64,000 bases of DNA from Microbispora rosea (GCF_900156315.1 NZ_FTNI01000006.1:124001-188000), one strand, 5' to 3'; counted from the stretch's first letter, positions 34,812-45,002 are shown. Notes: generated by a model from the letters alone, not told the origin. Numbers and translations: made by a program.

Positions 34812-34862
34812 TTCCGGCGCCCGTGTTTCCGGCGCCCGTGTTTCCGGCGCCCGTGTTTCCGG
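34812..34862. repeat. 15-bp tandem repeat upstream of the ROK gene
   Basis: Three exact copies of TTCCGGCGCCCGTGT (34812-34856) and the start of a fourth. The unit keeps frame in all three phases on one strand, but no start signal makes it a convincing gene. Confidence 0.75.
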
Positions 34863-34948
34863 TGCCGGCCGAGGGCCCGCCGGGGCCCGCTCATCTCGCC
34901 CGGGTGCTTGCCCCTGGATTCACATGACGCTCCACGGTAGTCTTTTAG

Positions 34949-34969
34949 TTAGTTTCGTAGCCAAACAAA
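34949..34969. promoter_or_regulatory. XylR/ROK-type operator
   Basis: TTAGTTT, a 7-bp spacer and AAACAAA match the XylR operator form TTAGTTT-N7-AAACTAA at 13 of 14 arm positions. It is markedly AT-rich for this genome and sits 175 bp before the ROK start. Confidence 0.6.
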
Positions 34970-34983
34970 TGACGGAGGAGCGA

Positions 34984-35148
34984 GTGCCACCAGGTTACCC
35001 GGGAGGCGCTGGGACCGGTGGCCGGTGCCAAGCCGGGCGCGGCGCTGCCCGTGCGTTCGCGAGTGCCACGACTCCGGCCGCTGCTGTCGTGTCAAATTGC
35101 TTGCAATTGCGGCATGATGAGCCCGAGCGGGAACGGGGCGGACATTGA
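34984..35148 (+). CDS. Possible 54-aa leader overlapping the ROK start
   Basis: GTG 34984 has an excellent site, GGAGGAG, five bases upstream. The frame runs 54 codons and its TGA overlaps the TTG start of the ROK gene (ATTGA). The predicted peptide, Ala/Gly/Arg-rich with CLQL near the end, is not recognisable. It could serve only to couple translation of the regulator. Chance is possible, since long open frames are common at this GC content. Confidence 0.35.
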   Translation: MPPGYPGGAGTGGRCQAGRGAARAFASATTPAAAVVSNCLQLRHDEPERERGGH

Positions 35149-36356
35149 TCACATCGCACAACGGGCCACAGCCGGCCGACTTCACCGACGTGCGGGCGAC
35201 CAACCTCGCGGTCGTGCTGCGGTTCGTCCGGGAGAACGCCCCCTGCTCGCGCGCCGACATCGCCGCCTCGACGGGCCTCAACAAGGCCACCGTGTCCAGC
35301 CTGGTCGCCGACCTCATCGACCGGCGACTGCTCCGGGAGACCGGCCTGACCGAGCACCGCGTGGGCCGGCCCGCCACCATGCTCGTCCTGGACGGCTCGC
35401 CGTACGCCGCGATCGGCATCGAGGTCAACGTCGACTACATCACGGCGGTCGCGGTGGACCTCAAGGGCGAGGAGCTCCTGAACTGGCGGCGGTCCTTTCC
35501 CGGCGGGACCTCCAGCGCGGCCCAGGCGGTCGTCGCCATGGCGGCGCTCGCCCGGCGGGTCGTCAGCCGGATGACCAAGGAGGCCCGGCAGGTGCTCGGC
35601 CTGACCGTGGCCGTGCCCGGGCTGGTCGACGTCAACGGGATCGTGCGGGTCGCCCCCAACCTGGGCTGGCGTGACGCGGACCTGGCGGGCGACCTCACCA
35701 AGGCGCTGCGCGACCCCGGCTTCCCCGTGCTCGTGGACAACGACGCCAACCTCGCCGCTCTGGCCGAGCACCGGTTCGGGCCCCACCGCAACGCCGCGAA
35801 CCTCGTCTACGTGACCGGCGAGGTCGGCGTGGGCGCGGGCATCGTCATGGACGGCCGGCTCAGGCGGGGCGGGCAGGGCTTCAGCGGAGAGATCGGTCAC
35901 ATCGAGATCGCCCCCGCCGGGCCCACCTGCCGCTGCGGCCGGCGCGGCTGCCTGGAGGCCGTCGCCGGGATCGGCGCGATCCTCGCCCACACGGCGCCCG
36001 ACGCCTCGCCGTCCGAGCTCGAACTCGAGATCGACGAGGTCGTACGGCGCGCCCGCGACGGCGAGCCGGACATCCTCGCGCTGCTGGAGGGCGTGGGACG
36101 CCACCTCGGCAGGGGAATGGCCGCCGTGGCCAACCTGCTCAACCCGGAGGTGGTGATCCTCGGGGGCTACTACGTGCCGCTGGCGCCCTGGCTCGTCGCG
36201 TGCGCGGAGGAGGAGATGTTCGGCAGGGTGCTCGCCCCCGGCGGGGGAGGCTGCCGCCTGGAGGTGTCCACGCTCGGGTACGGCGCGGCCGCGCTCGGGG
36301 CCGCCGCGCGGGTGCTCGACTCGGTCGACTCCGGGCGCCTGCCCGCGCAGCGCTGA
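35145..36356 (+). CDS. ROK family transcriptional regulator, XylR/NagC type
   Basis: 403 aa. An N-terminal winged helix (about 12-75, SRADIAASTGLNKATVSSLV) is joined to a ROK sugar-kinase-like domain. That domain has the ATP/sugar motifs VDNDANLAALAEH and GHIEI, and the zinc motif CRCGRRGCLE. The start is TTG 35145, behind GGGGCGGA; an in-frame stop just upstream rules out longer forms. Its own promoter region has a XylR-like operator, implying autorepression. The AAACTAACT half site also occurs in the GH31 promoter, so it may control that operon. The inducer may be xylose or a xyloside. Confidence 0.88.
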   Translation: MITSHNGPQPADFTDVRATNLAVVLRFVRENAPCSRADIAASTGLNKATVSSLVADLIDRRLLRETGLTEHRVGRPATMLVLDGSPYAAIGIEVNVDYITAVAVDLKGEELLNWRRSFPGGTSSAAQAVVAMAALARRVVSRMTKEARQVLGLTVAVPGLVDVNGIVRVAPNLGWRDADLAGDLTKALRDPGFPVLVDNDANLAALAEHRFGPHRNAANLVYVTGEVGVGAGIVMDGRLRRGGQGFSGEIGHIEIAPAGPTCRCGRRGCLEAVAGIGAILAHTAPDASPSELELEIDEVVRRARDGEPDILALLEGVGRHLGRGMAAVANLLNPEVVILGGYYVPLAPWLVACAEEEMFGRVLAPGGGGCRLEVSTLGYGAAALGAAARVLDSVDSGRLPAQR

Positions 36357-36477
36357 CCGTCGTCCCCTGGGGCCGGGCGGGCCGTTCCCCGCGGCAGCCG
36401 TACGAATATCGAGGGCGATGCGAACCCGGCCGGGGCGTGATGCGTCGAACAACGCACTGTCGACGAATTGGACCATC

Positions 36478-37392
36478 ATGAACACTCGCCTGCTGCTCTG
36501 CACCGCGCTCACGGCCGCACTGGCCGCCCCCGCACTGGCCGCCCCCGCGTCCGCCGCTCCGGCCGGGGCCTCCGCCGCGCCCAAACCCCTCACCGGGGTC
36601 GCCGTCTACCTCTCGTACGGCAAGGGGTTCCCGGTCAGCCGTTACGAGCCAGGCAAGGGCTTCACGAAGCTGGGCGCCATGCCGATGACGGGCCAGTTCT
36701 CCGCCTCCCCGGACGGCAGGAAGCTCGCCTGGATCACCGCCGCCGGGTACGTGCGGGTCGGCGACGGCCGCAGGGTCACGACCGCGGCCAAGGGCGCCGC
36801 GGCCGGGTTCCCGTGCGCCACCCCGGTCTGGTCGCCCGACTCCAGGCAGGTCGCGTACGTGGGGAAGGGCAACTCCGACGCGGCCGCCGTCTCGGTCGTC
36901 GGCGCCGACGGCAGGGGCCGCAGGAAGGCGGGCACGACCCTCGGGGTGTGCCACCTGGCCTGGTCGGCGGGCGGCCGCTACCTCGCCGGGTACGCCGGGA
37001 CGACCGAGGGCGTGTACCGCCTCGACGTGAAGACCGGCAAGGCGACCAAGGTCAGGGGCGTCGGCCTCGCCAACCACGTGCAGAGCCTGTCGCCCGACGG
37101 CTCGAAGGTCGTCGTGGCGCCGCTGTCGAGGAACGCGCCGGGGGGCGACGGCTCCTGGCCGGGAGGCTTCCGCCCGGCCGTGGTCGACGTGACCACGGGA
37201 AAGAAGATCGCCATCCCGGTGAAGGGCTCGCTCATCGGCGCCTTCTACCTGCGCGACGGCCGTCTGGTCGTCCGGGTCGCCGGGCGCACCGCCAATACCC
37301 TCGTCGTGCTCGACAAGAACGGCAGGCAGGTGCAGCGCCTGGCCGAGCCCGCCGCGGCCAGGCGGCAGGCGCTGCTGCAGATCGTCGGCTGA
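36478..37392 (+). CDS. Secreted TolB/WD40-like beta-propeller protein
   Basis: 304 aa with a clear signal peptide (about 1-27, LLLCTALTAALAAPALAAPASA) and repeated propeller blades: FSASPDGRKLAWIT, WSPDSRQVAYVG, WSAGGRYLAG and LSPDGSKVVVAP. Its role is unknown; such proteins often bind other envelope proteins or ligands. ATG 36478 is chosen because the signal peptide begins there; the site before it (TTGGACC) is weak. It lies 121 bp after the ROK gene and is followed by two hairpins. Confidence 0.75.
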   Translation: MNTRLLLCTALTAALAAPALAAPASAAPAGASAAPKPLTGVAVYLSYGKGFPVSRYEPGKGFTKLGAMPMTGQFSASPDGRKLAWITAAGYVRVGDGRRVTTAAKGAAAGFPCATPVWSPDSRQVAYVGKGNSDAAAVSVVGADGRGRRKAGTTLGVCHLAWSAGGRYLAGYAGTTEGVYRLDVKTGKATKVRGVGLANHVQSLSPDGSKVVVAPLSRNAPGGDGSWPGGFRPAVVDVTTGKKIAIPVKGSLIGAFYLRDGRLVVRVAGRTANTLVVLDKNGRQVQRLAEPAAARRQALLQIVG

Positions 37393-37399
37393 CCTGAGG

Positions 37400-37461
37400 C
37401 TTCCGGCCGCGGCCGGAAGGGGGCGGGCGCGGACCGGCCGGGACTCCGGCCCGCGCCCGCC
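37400..37461 (+). terminator. Double terminator after the propeller gene
   Basis: CTTCCGGCCG/CGGCCGGAAG (37400-37419) is followed at once by an 11-bp stem GGCGGGCGCGG/CCGCGCCCGCC (37422-37461). Confidence 0.65.
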
Positions 37462-37580
37462 GACGCCGATGGGACATCGGGGTGAAAGCCGGTGCGACGG
37501 GGGTCTTGACCTGAGCCGAGGATGAGGGCACTCTTCCGGATAAGCCCGGATTTACACGACGGAAACTTCCGGTAACCCTT

Positions 37581-37594
37581 TCGAAGCGCTTCGA
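37581..37594. promoter_or_regulatory. LacI operator O1 of the GH3-LacI-GH1 operon
   Basis: TCGAAGCGCTTCGA is a perfect 14-bp palindrome with the central GC typical of LacI/CebR-family operators. An identical copy lies 84 bp downstream. Confidence 0.8.
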
Positions 37595-37664
37595 CAGCGG
37601 CGCTTCTCCAACCGAACATGCGGATCCTCGCGACGCCCCCATGGGCGCGTTTTTCGGCAGGTCA

Positions 37665-37678
37665 TCGAAGCGCTTCGA
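37665..37678. promoter_or_regulatory. LacI operator O2 of the GH3-LacI-GH1 operon
   Basis: Second exact TCGAAGCGCTTCGA, ending 20 bases before the GH3 start. The centre-to-centre distance of 84 bp is 8.0 helical turns, so both sites face the same side of the DNA. Confidence 0.8.
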
Positions 37679-37698
37679 CGCGAAGGGTGAGTCTCCAG

Positions 37699-40512
37699 AT
37701 GAACGAACCGGCGAGACATGACCAGGACCCGGCATTCCGGAACCCCGCGCTGTCTCCCGCCGAACGGGTGGACGACCTGCTCGGCAGGCTCACACTCGAC
37801 GAGAAGATCGGCCTGCTGCACCAATACCAGGCGCCGGTGGAACGGCTCGGCCTGCGGGGCTTCCGCACCGGCACCGAGGCCCTGCACGGCCTGGCCTGGC
37901 ACGGCCCGGCCACCGTCTTCCCCCAGGCCGTCGGCCTGGCCAGCACCTGGAACCCGGACCTGGTCCGCCAGGTAGGCGAGGCGACCGGCGACGAGGTCAT
38001 GGCCTTCCACCACAAGGACCCGCAGAGCGTGGGCCGCAACGTCTGGGCGCCGGTGGTCAACCCGCTGCGCGACCCGCGCTGGGGCCGCAACGAGGAAGGC
38101 TACTCCGAGGACCCCTGGCTGACCGGCGTCATGGGCACGGCCTACGCCCGCGGCCTGCGCGGCGGCCACGCCGTGCTGAAGACGGCGCCCACGCTGAAGC
38201 ACTTCCTGGGCTACAACAACGAGACCGACCGGTGCGTGACCTCCAGCGGCCTGCCGCCGCGGGTGCTGCACGAATACGAGCTCAAGGCGTTCCGCCCGGC
38301 CGTCGAGTCGGGGGCCGCGGTGGCCGTCATGCCGTCGTACAACCTCGTCAACGGGCGGCCCGCGCACCTGTCGCCGCTGATCGGCAGTCACCTGCGGACG
38401 TGGGCGCCCGACGACGTCCTCGTGGTCAGCGACGCGTACGCGCCGGGGAACCTCGCCGGGCTGCAGGGCTACCACAAGGACCTGCCGGAGGCGTACGCGC
38501 ACGCGATCAAGGCCGGGCTGGACAGCTTCACCCAGGACGACGCGGACGCCGCCGCCACCCTGGGCCACGTCAGGGCCGCGCTCGACCGCGGCCTGCTGAC
38601 CGAGGCCGACGTCGACGCCGCCGCCCGGCACACGCTGTCGATCCGGGTGCGGCTCGGCGAGTTCGACCCCGCCACGCCGTACGACGACATCACCCACGAC
38701 GTCGTCAACAGCCCCGAGCACCGGCGTCTCGCCCGGGAGGCGGCCCGCCAGTCGATCACCCTGCTGAAGAACGACGGTCTGCTCCCGCTGGCGAACCCGC
38801 GTACGGTCGCGGTGATCGGCCCGCTGGCCGACGCGTTGTTCGAGGACTGGTACAGCGGCACGCTGCCCTACCAGGTCACGGCCCTGGCGGGGCTCGCCGA
38901 GCGGTGCGAGACCGTCTACTGCGAGGGCGCCGACCGGGTGGCGCTGCGCACCGAGGGCGGGTACGTCGGCGCGTCCGCCGACCCCGACGGCGGGCCGCTG
39001 CACGTGGGGAGCGAGCGCTCCTGCTTCGACGTGTTCGACTGGGGCGGCGGCGCGTTCGCGTTCCGCTCCTGCGCCAACGGGCGGCACGTGTCGGCGGGCG
39101 AGGACGGCGTGCTGTCCAACGACCAGCCGGGACCGAACGGCTGGGAGGTGCGCCAGACCTTCCGGATCGAGGAGCGGCCGAGGGGCGTGGTGCTGCGCAA
39201 CATCTCCTCGGGCCGGTACGTCACCGTGGCCGACGGCGTCGTGCGCACGACCGACGACCCCGACGCCGCGTCCGTGCTGTCCCTGGAGCCGGTGGAGAGC
39301 GGCGCGGCCCGCGCGGCGGAGGCGGCGGCCCGCGCCGACGTCGCGATCGTCGTGCTGGGCGACCACCCGCTGGTGAACGGCCGCGAGACCGAGGACCGCG
39401 CGACGCTGGCGCTGCCCGAGCGGCAGGAGGCCCTGTTGAAGGCCGTCCACGCGGCCAACCCGGCGACCGTGCTGGTGATCTCCAGCGGCTACCCCTTCGC
39501 CGTGACCTGGGCGCAGGAGCACCTGCCCGCGATCGTCTGGTCGGCCCACGGCGGCCAGGAGTACGGCCACGCGCTCGCGGGCGTGCTGCTCGGCGACGAC
39601 GGACCGGGCGGCCGCCTCACCCAGACGTGGTACCGCTCGGCCGCCGACCTGCCCGACCTATTCGACTACGACATCATCGCCTCGGACGCCACCTACCTCT
39701 ACTACCGTGGCCGGCCGCTCTACCCGTTCGGGCACGGCCTGAGCTACACCCGCTTCGCCTACTCCGATCTGGAGCTGTCGCCGGCCGACCTCGCCGCGGG
39801 CGGCACGCTGACCGCCCGGGTGACCGTGACGAACGCGGGCGAGCGCGAGGGGGAGGAGGTCGTGCAGTTCTACACCCACCAGCGGCGCTCCCGGGTGAAG
39901 CAGCCGCTGCGCCAGCTGCGCGGCTTCGTCAAGGTGCGGCTCGCGCCGGGCGAGAGCCGTACGGTGTCGGTGGACGTGCCGGTCGCCGAGCTGGCCTTCT
40001 GGGACGTGACGCGCGGCAGGTTCGTGGTCGAGGAGGCCACGCACAAGGTGCAGGTGGGTGCCTCGTCGGGGGACATCCGGCTGTGCGCGTCGTTCCGCGT
40101 GCGCGGCGAACGCATCCCGCCGCGTGATCTGACCTCGGGGCCACTGGACGCGGCCGATCACGACGAGTACGACGGTGTGGTGCTGTGCGACGCCGCTCTC
40201 GACTCCGGCGACGCGGTCCGCTCCACGGGACCGGGGGCGTGGATCGCCTTCAAGGACTGCGACCTCGGCGATCAGGGCTCGTCCGCCTGCGTGCTCGCGG
40301 TGTCGAGCGACGAGGGCGGCGTGGTCACGCTGCGGCTCGACGATCCTCTGATCGGCGAGGTCGCCGGCGCGGTCAGCGTCCCGCCCACGGCGACCAGGCA
40401 TGATTTCGTGGAGGTGAGCACCCCTCTGGCGGGAGCCGCAGGAGTGCGCGATCTTTATGTGGTGTACGAGAGCGAGGGGGTCGCGGTGAGCGCGCTGGGG
40501 TTCTGCCCGTGA
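37699..40512 (+). CDS. Cytoplasmic GH3 beta-xylosidase/glucosidase with inserted domain
   Basis: 937 aa, clear paralogue of the secreted GH3 at 25113 but without a signal peptide. Nucleophile Asp245 is in VVSDAYAPG, and [15 protein letters not shown] is shared. The inserted beta-trefoil-like unit (about 412-533, with GGYVGAS, GRHVSAG and GRYVTVA) and the Fn3 and CBM6-like parts are kept, although a carbohydrate-binding tail is unusual in a cytoplasmic enzyme. ATG 37699 has GAAGGGTGAG before it; GTG 37687 is possible. The end overlaps the LacI gene (GTGA). Predicted to hydrolyse imported oligosaccharides under LacI control. Confidence 0.92.
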   Translation: MNEPARHDQDPAFRNPALSPAERVDDLLGRLTLDEKIGLLHQYQAPVERLGLRGFRTGTEALHGLAWHGPATVFPQAVGLASTWNPDLVRQVGEATGDEVMAFHHKDPQSVGRNVWAPVVNPLRDPRWGRNEEGYSEDPWLTGVMGTAYARGLRGGHAVLKTAPTLKHFLGYNNETDRCVTSSGLPPRVLHEYELKAFRPAVESGAAVAVMPSYNLVNGRPAHLSPLIGSHLRTWAPDDVLVVSDAYAPGNLAGLQGYHKDLPEAYAHAIKAGLDSFTQDDADAAATLGHVRAALDRGLLTEADVDAAARHTLSIRVRLGEFDPATPYDDITHDVVNSPEHRRLAREAARQSITLLKNDGLLPLANPRTVAVIGPLADALFEDWYSGTLPYQVTALAGLAERCETVYCEGADRVALRTEGGYVGASADPDGGPLHVGSERSCFDVFDWGGGAFAFRSCANGRHVSAGEDGVLSNDQPGPNGWEVRQTFRIEERPRGVVLRNISSGRYVTVADGVVRTTDDPDAASVLSLEPVESGAARAAEAAARADVAIVVLGDHPLVNGRETEDRATLALPERQEALLKAVHAANPATVLVISSGYPFAVTWAQEHLPAIVWSAHGGQEYGHALAGVLLGDDGPGGRLTQTWYRSAADLPDLFDYDIIASDATYLYYRGRPLYPFGHGLSYTRFAYSDLELSPADLAAGGTLTARVTVTNAGEREGEEVVQFYTHQRRSRVKQPLRQLRGFVKVRLAPGESRTVSVDVPVAELAFWDVTRGRFVVEEATHKVQVGASSGDIRLCASFRVRGERIPPRDLTSGPLDAADHDEYDGVVLCDAALDSGDAVRSTGPGAWIAFKDCDLGDQGSSACVLAVSSDEGGVVTLRLDDPLIGEVAGAVSVPPTATRHDFVEVSTPLAGAAGVRDLYVVYESEGVAVSALGFCP

Positions 40513-41510
40513 GGACCGTGACGATCGCCGACGTCGCCAAGCACGCGGGGGTGGCCGTCAGCACGGTCTCGTACGTGCTGAGCGGCAAGCGGGCGATCTC
40601 GGCGACCACCCGGCAGCGGGTCCTGGACAGCGTGCGGGTCCTCGGTTACCACCCCAACGCCGGCGCCCGCGCGCTGGCGAGCAAGCGAGCGAAGGTCATC
40701 GCCCTGGTGCTGCCGCTGCGGGCCGGCATGAACCTGCCGGTCCTGATGCAGTTCGCGACCTCGGTCGTCACCACGGCCCGCCAGTACGACCACGACGTGC
40801 TGCTCATGACGGCCGACGAGGGGGCGGACGGGCTGCATCGGGTGGCGGCCAGCGCGCTGGTCGACGGGCTGTTGCTGATGGACGTGGAGATCCACGACCC
40901 CCGCGTGCCGCTGCTACGCAAGCTCGCCGAGCCGAGCGTGCTGATCGGTTTCCCCGCCGACCCCGAGGGGCTGACCTGCGTCGACCTCGACTTCGCCCAC
41001 GCCGGGGCGCTGTGCGCCGACCACCTGGCCGACCTCGGGCATCGCGAGATCGCGCTGCTCGGCGCGCCGCGCGTGGTCTACGAGCGCGGCACGGGTTTCG
41101 CGGAGCGGACGATGGCGGGTTTCGTCGAGGCGGCCCGGCGGCACGGCATCGAGGCCGACGCACGGCCCTGCGAGGAGTCGTTCGACGAGATCCACGCCGC
41201 CGTGAAGCTGCTCCTCGACGAGCGGCCGGGGCTGTCCGGGCTCGTCGTGCACAACGAGGCGGCCGCCGGCCATGTGCTGGGGGCGTTGCGGATCCTCGGG
41301 AGGCGGGTGCCCGAGGACGTCTCGGTGGTGGCGATCTGCCCGGACGACATCGCCGAGCGGGCCAGCCCCGCGCTGACCTCCGTGCTCATTCCCGCCGAGG
41401 ACGTCGGCAGGCAGGCGGTCCGGCTGCTCATGGCGAAGCTGGAGGGCCAGGCCGTGCCGGAGTCGACGCTCCTCGAACCTCGGCTGACGATTCGCGAAAG
41501 TTCACGATGA
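40509..41510 (+). CDS. LacI family regulator of the GH3-GH1 operon
   Basis: 333 aa. The helix-turn-helix [22 protein letters not shown] (residues 5-26) and hinge [10 protein letters not shown] are followed by a ligand domain with [15 protein letters not shown] 40509 overlaps the GH3 stop, and its stop overlaps the GH1 start (ATGA), giving a tightly coupled three-gene operon. The two palindromes at 37581 and 37665 are its obvious targets, so it should repress its own operon until a glycoside or monosaccharide inducer binds. Confidence 0.92.
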   Translation: MRTVTIADVAKHAGVAVSTVSYVLSGKRAISATTRQRVLDSVRVLGYHPNAGARALASKRAKVIALVLPLRAGMNLPVLMQFATSVVTTARQYDHDVLLMTADEGADGLHRVAASALVDGLLLMDVEIHDPRVPLLRKLAEPSVLIGFPADPEGLTCVDLDFAHAGALCADHLADLGHREIALLGAPRVVYERGTGFAERTMAGFVEAARRHGIEADARPCEESFDEIHAAVKLLLDERPGLSGLVVHNEAAAGHVLGALRILGRRVPEDVSVVAICPDDIAERASPALTSVLIPAEDVGRQAVRLLMAKLEGQAVPESTLLEPRLTIRESSR

Positions 41511-42790
41511 CCTCTTTTCCCGACGGCTTCCTTTGGGGGGCCGCGACCGCGTCGTACCAGATCGAAGGAGCGGTCCACGCCGACGGCCGCGTCCCCTCGA
41601 TCTGGGACACCTTCTCCCACACCCCCGGGATGGTCGCCGACGGCCACACCGGCGACGTGGCCTGCGATCACTACCACCGCTATCTCGAGGACGTCGAGAT
41701 CATGGCGTGGCTGGGGCTCAAGGCCTACCGGTTCTCGGTGGCCTGGCCGCGCCTGGCCGACCTGAGCTTCTACGACCGGCTCGTCGACGCCCTGCTCGCC
41801 AAGGGCATCACGCCCGTCGCGACGCTCTATCACTGGGACCTCCCGCAGACGCTGCAGGACACGGGCGGCTGGACCAACCGTGAGACGGCCTTCCGGTTCG
41901 CCGACTACGCCGCCGTCGTGCACCGGCGACTCGGCGACCGCGTCGGCCTCTGGACGACGCTCAACGAGCCCTGGGTGTCGGCGTTCGTCGGGCACGGTTC
42001 GGGCCGGCACGCGCCCGGGGTGACCGACCCGGCCGCCGCGTTCACCGCCGCCCACAACCTGATGCTCGGGCACGGCCTGGCCGTGCAGGCGCTGCGGGCG
42101 GGGGGCGTGGAGTCCGTCTCGCTGACGCTCAACCTGACGCCGGTCCTCGGCGACCCCGAGCCGGCCCGCCTGGTCGACGGGCTGGCGAACCGGCTGTTCC
42201 TCGACCCCGTACTGCGTGGCGAGTACCCCGCCGACGTCCTCGCCCACCTTGAGCGTTTCACCAAGGTCAACCTGGACGACCTGCCGACGATCGCGCAGCC
42301 GATCGACGTGCTCGGCGTCAACTACTACACGGTCAACCGGGTGGTCGCCGACCCCTCGTCCGAGGGGCATCTGGAGTATCCGGGCAGCGAGGGCATCGCC
42401 TGGGAGGACCCGCACGGTGAGGTCACCGAGATGGACTGGGAGATCAATCCCGCCGGTCTCGAGGACCTGCTCGTACGGCTGTCGCGCGACTACCCGGGCG
42501 TGCCCCTGATGATCACGGAGAACGGGGCCGCCGTTCCCGACGGGGTGTCCGACCCCGGCCGGATCTCCTATCTCGACGCCCACTTCCGCGCCGCCCGGTC
42601 GGCGATGGACCGGGGCGCCGACCTGCGCGGCTACTTCGTGTGGTCGCTGATGGACAACTTCGAGTGGGCCCGGGGCTACCAGAAGCGGTTCGGGCTCGTC
42701 CGCGTCGACTACGACACGCTGGAGCGCACGCCGCGCGACAGCGCCCGCTGGTATCGCGAGGTGATCGCCGGGAACGGCCTGGCGGACTGA
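41507..42790 (+). CDS. GH1 beta-glucosidase / beta-glycosidase
   Basis: 427-aa glycoside hydrolase family 1. The N-terminal signature [15 protein letters not shown] is present, with acid/base Glu154 in TLNEPW and nucleophile Glu338 in ITENG, and [13 protein letters not shown] near the end. No signal peptide, so cytoplasmic. It starts inside the LacI stop codon. Slightly short (family usual 440-470). Beta-glucosidase is the default call; beta-galactosidase or fucosidase side activities cannot be excluded. Confidence 0.93.
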   Translation: MTSFPDGFLWGAATASYQIEGAVHADGRVPSIWDTFSHTPGMVADGHTGDVACDHYHRYLEDVEIMAWLGLKAYRFSVAWPRLADLSFYDRLVDALLAKGITPVATLYHWDLPQTLQDTGGWTNRETAFRFADYAAVVHRRLGDRVGLWTTLNEPWVSAFVGHGSGRHAPGVTDPAAAFTAAHNLMLGHGLAVQALRAGGVESVSLTLNLTPVLGDPEPARLVDGLANRLFLDPVLRGEYPADVLAHLERFTKVNLDDLPTIAQPIDVLGVNYYTVNRVVADPSSEGHLEYPGSEGIAWEDPHGEVTEMDWEINPAGLEDLLVRLSRDYPGVPLMITENGAAVPDGVSDPGRISYLDAHFRAARSAMDRGADLRGYFVWSLMDNFEWARGYQKRFGLVRVDYDTLERTPRDSARWYREVIAGNGLAD

Positions 42791-42802
42791 GGCGGCCGGC
42801 CC

Positions 42803-43933
42803 CTAGAGGACGGTTTCCACGCAGGTCATCGCGACCAGCAGGACGACCAGCGCGCCGAGGTGGGCGGCCGACGACCACAGGCCGATCGGGACGGTCGCCG
42901 CGGCCAGCAGCGCCGCGGCGACCCGTACGGCGGTCCGCCCCATCCCGAGCACCCGGCGGAACCACAGGTCGCCGAGCAGGAACAGCGCGGTTCCCCCGGC
43001 CAGCGCGACGGCGGGGCCCAGGCCGAGGTGGTCGTGGCCGACGGCCTTCTTGATTCCGGCCGCCGTCGCGACGATCCCGAGCAGGATCGGGATGTGGGCG
43101 TAGAAGTACGCGCCCAGGATGAGCCGTGTCCGCTGGACGACGTCGGCCCGCATCAGCGCGTGCTCGGGCCCGCTCTCGCCGCGTCCGAAGTACACCCACC
43201 ACAGCGACGCGGTGAGGGCGAGGCCCAGCAGGGCCGCGATGATCAGCGCCGCGCCCGGGTGGCCGTCGGTCGCCCCGATGCCGATCGCCACGATCGACTC
43301 GCCCAGCACGATGATGACGAGCAGGCCGTGCCGTTCGACGATGTGCGCGGGGTGCAGGGGGAAGCCCTTCTGCCCGATGAAGATCGGGCTCAGCCAGATC
43401 AGCACGAGGGCCGCCGTCCACAGCGCGTAGTTCCACGGCGAACCGGCGAAGGCGGCGACGAAGACGAGCGCGGTCGCGGCCAGGTTGAACGGCACGACCC
43501 GGGCGATGGCGGCCGTCGCCTGCAGATAGAGCCCGCCGTGAACGAGCACGATGACGAGGTAACCGACGGCGAACGCCACGCCGCTGCCCGAGAACGTGTG
43601 CGGGATGGCCAGGGCCATGATCAGGAATCCGGCCATGCCGCACAGGATCAGCACCCGCCGGGCCGCGCGCTCCGGCGGCACGGTGTTGGTGAGCCAGGCG
43701 TAGCCGGAGTACATCCACCAGAGCAGACCGAAGATCAGGACCGCCTGCACGGTGCCCTGGCCGGTGAACCCCGCTCCGTCCCGCCGGGTGAAGTCGTCCA
43801 CCAGCAGCGACGTGAGCTGCGTGATCGTGAAGACGAAGACGAGGTCGAAGAAGAGCTCGATTGTGGAGACGCGCAGTTCTGCGTCCGGAGCGGTCGGCTC
43901 GACGCGCTCGGCGAACCAGCGGGGGAGAGGCAT
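42803..43933 (-). CDS. LtrA-like (low temperature requirement A) membrane protein
   Basis: 376 aa with about ten to eleven membrane segments. The family signature ELFFDLVFVFTITQLTSLL is at residues 25-43, and HGLLVIIVLGESIVAIG is the second conserved block. Biochemical function is unknown in the whole family. ATG 43933 gives a normal N-terminus but has no Shine-Dalgarno sequence; GTG 43981, inside the end of the oxygenase gene, has GGAG close by and would add 16 residues. It is convergent with GH1 and probably co-transcribed with the oxygenase upstream. Confidence 0.85.
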   Translation of the reverse strand: MPLPRWFAERVEPTAPDAELRVSTIELFFDLVFVFTITQLTSLLVDDFTRRDGAGFTGQGTVQAVLIFGLLWWMYSGYAWLTNTVPPERAARRVLILCGMAGFLIMALAIPHTFSGSGVAFAVGYLVIVLVHGGLYLQATAAIARVVPFNLAATALVFVAAFAGSPWNYALWTAALVLIWLSPIFIGQKGFPLHPAHIVERHGLLVIIVLGESIVAIGIGATDGHPGAALIIAALLGLALTASLWWVYFGRGESGPEHALMRADVVQRTRLILGAYFYAHIPILLGIVATAAGIKKAVGHDHLGLGPAVALAGGTALFLLGDLWFRRVLGMGRTAVRVAAALLAAATVPIGLWSSAAHLGALVVLLVAMTCVETVL

Positions 43934-43967
43934 GGCGCTTATTGTGCCGGTTACACCGCTTTCTTGA

Positions 43968-45002
43968 TTACATATTTTCACGTGCTCCGGAGGCCGGAGG
44001 CAGCACCCGGTCGCCGAGTCCCGGAAACACCCTGGCGACCTTCGCGGTCAGGTAGTCGCCGTACGTGCCGGTGAAGGCCCGCAGGTCCAGGCCGTCCCAG
44101 CGGGCGCGGCCCCCCTCGCGGGCGGGCAGGGAGGGCAACGGCGGCACCTCGCAGTCCCAGCCCGGGTCGAAGAAGAAGGGGAAGGAGAGCCTGCCGCGGC
44201 CCGTGGCGTTGCGCACGCGGTGCGGGGTCGACCGATACAGGCCGCCGGTCAGCTTGTCGAGCATGTCGCCGATGTTGCAGACCAGGGTGCCGGGGATGGG
44301 CGGCGCCTCGATCCAGCCACGGGAGGTGTGCACCTGGAGGCCGGGATTGTCGTCCTGGAGCAGCAGCGTCAGCAGACCGTAGTCGGTGTGCTCGCCGACC
44401 CCCCACTCCTCGGGGCCGGCGTACGTCGGCGGCGGATAGTGGAAGATCCGGAACAGGATCGTGGGCGTGGCCGTGTAACCGGCGGCGAAGTAGTCCTCGT
44501 CGAGTCCCAGGCTCAGCGCCACGCCCCGCATGACCGCCTGCCCCGCATGGGTGAGGGCGTCCATGTACGCGAGCACGGCCCGGCGCAGCTCGGGCACCTC
44601 CTCGGGGAAGAGGTTGCGTCCGTGCAGCGGCCGGGGGTCGTCGGGGTCGAGCTCGGCGCCGAAGTAGACGCCCTCCTTGAGGTCGGGCCGGCCGGAGGTG
44701 AGCTCGCCGCCGACGGGGAAGTATCCGCGCCAGGCGCGTCCGCCGCGTTCCATGGAGATGCGCGACTTGTGCTCCTCCGGCAGCCGGAAGAAGCGCGCCG
44801 CGGCGTCCCTGAGCTCCGCGATCAGGGCCTCGGGCACCCCGTGGCCGGTAATGTAGAAGAAACCGCTGTCCAAGCAGGCGGCCTCGATCCGGCGTGCGAC
44901 CTCGGCGCGCTCGTGGCCCGCTGCGGGGCCGGTCCCGGGGCCCGTCCCGGGGCCGGTGAGGGCGGTGACGTCGATCACCGGCAGTGGTCCGGCGGCGTTC
45001 AT
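43968..45002 (-). CDS. 2-oxoglutarate/Fe(II) oxygenase, isopenicillin N synthase-like
   Basis: 344 aa. The DIOX_N domain (8-115, [13 protein letters not shown]) precedes the catalytic jelly roll. Iron ligands are His205, Asp207 (EHTDYG) and His261 (STPHRV); Arg271-x-Ser273 should bind 2-oxoglutarate. Near residues 16-28 is a Gly/Pro-rich repeat ([13 protein letters not shown]). No biosynthetic cluster surrounds it, so the substrate is unknown; plasmid-type ethylene-forming or generic small-molecule oxygenases look alike. ATG 45002 follows GGTGGGA. Confidence 0.88.
   Translation of the reverse strand: MNAAGPLPVIDVTALTGPGTGPGTGPAAGHERAEVARRIEAACLDSGFFYITGHGVPEALIAELRDAAARFFRLPEEHKSRISMERGGRAWRGYFPVGGELTSGRPDLKEGVYFGAELDPDDPRPLHGRNLFPEEVPELRRAVLAYMDALTHAGQAVMRGVALSLGLDEDYFAAGYTATPTILFRIFHYPPPTYAGPEEWGVGEHTDYGLLTLLLQDDNPGLQVHTSRGWIEAPPIPGTLVCNIGDMLDKLTGGLYRSTPHRVRNATGRGRLSFPFFFDPGWDCEVPPLPSLPAREGGRARWDGLDLRAFTGTYGDYLTAKVARVFPGLGDRVLPPASGARENM

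Noticed and set aside
34812-34862. 15-bp tandem repeat as part of a protein gene
   Set aside because: The unit is open in frame, but no start signal or conserved product surrounds it; kept only as a repeat.
43968-45002. Oxygenase as part of an antibiotic (penicillin-type) gene cluster
   Set aside because: No peptide synthetase, acyltransferase or transporter gene of such a cluster is adjacent.
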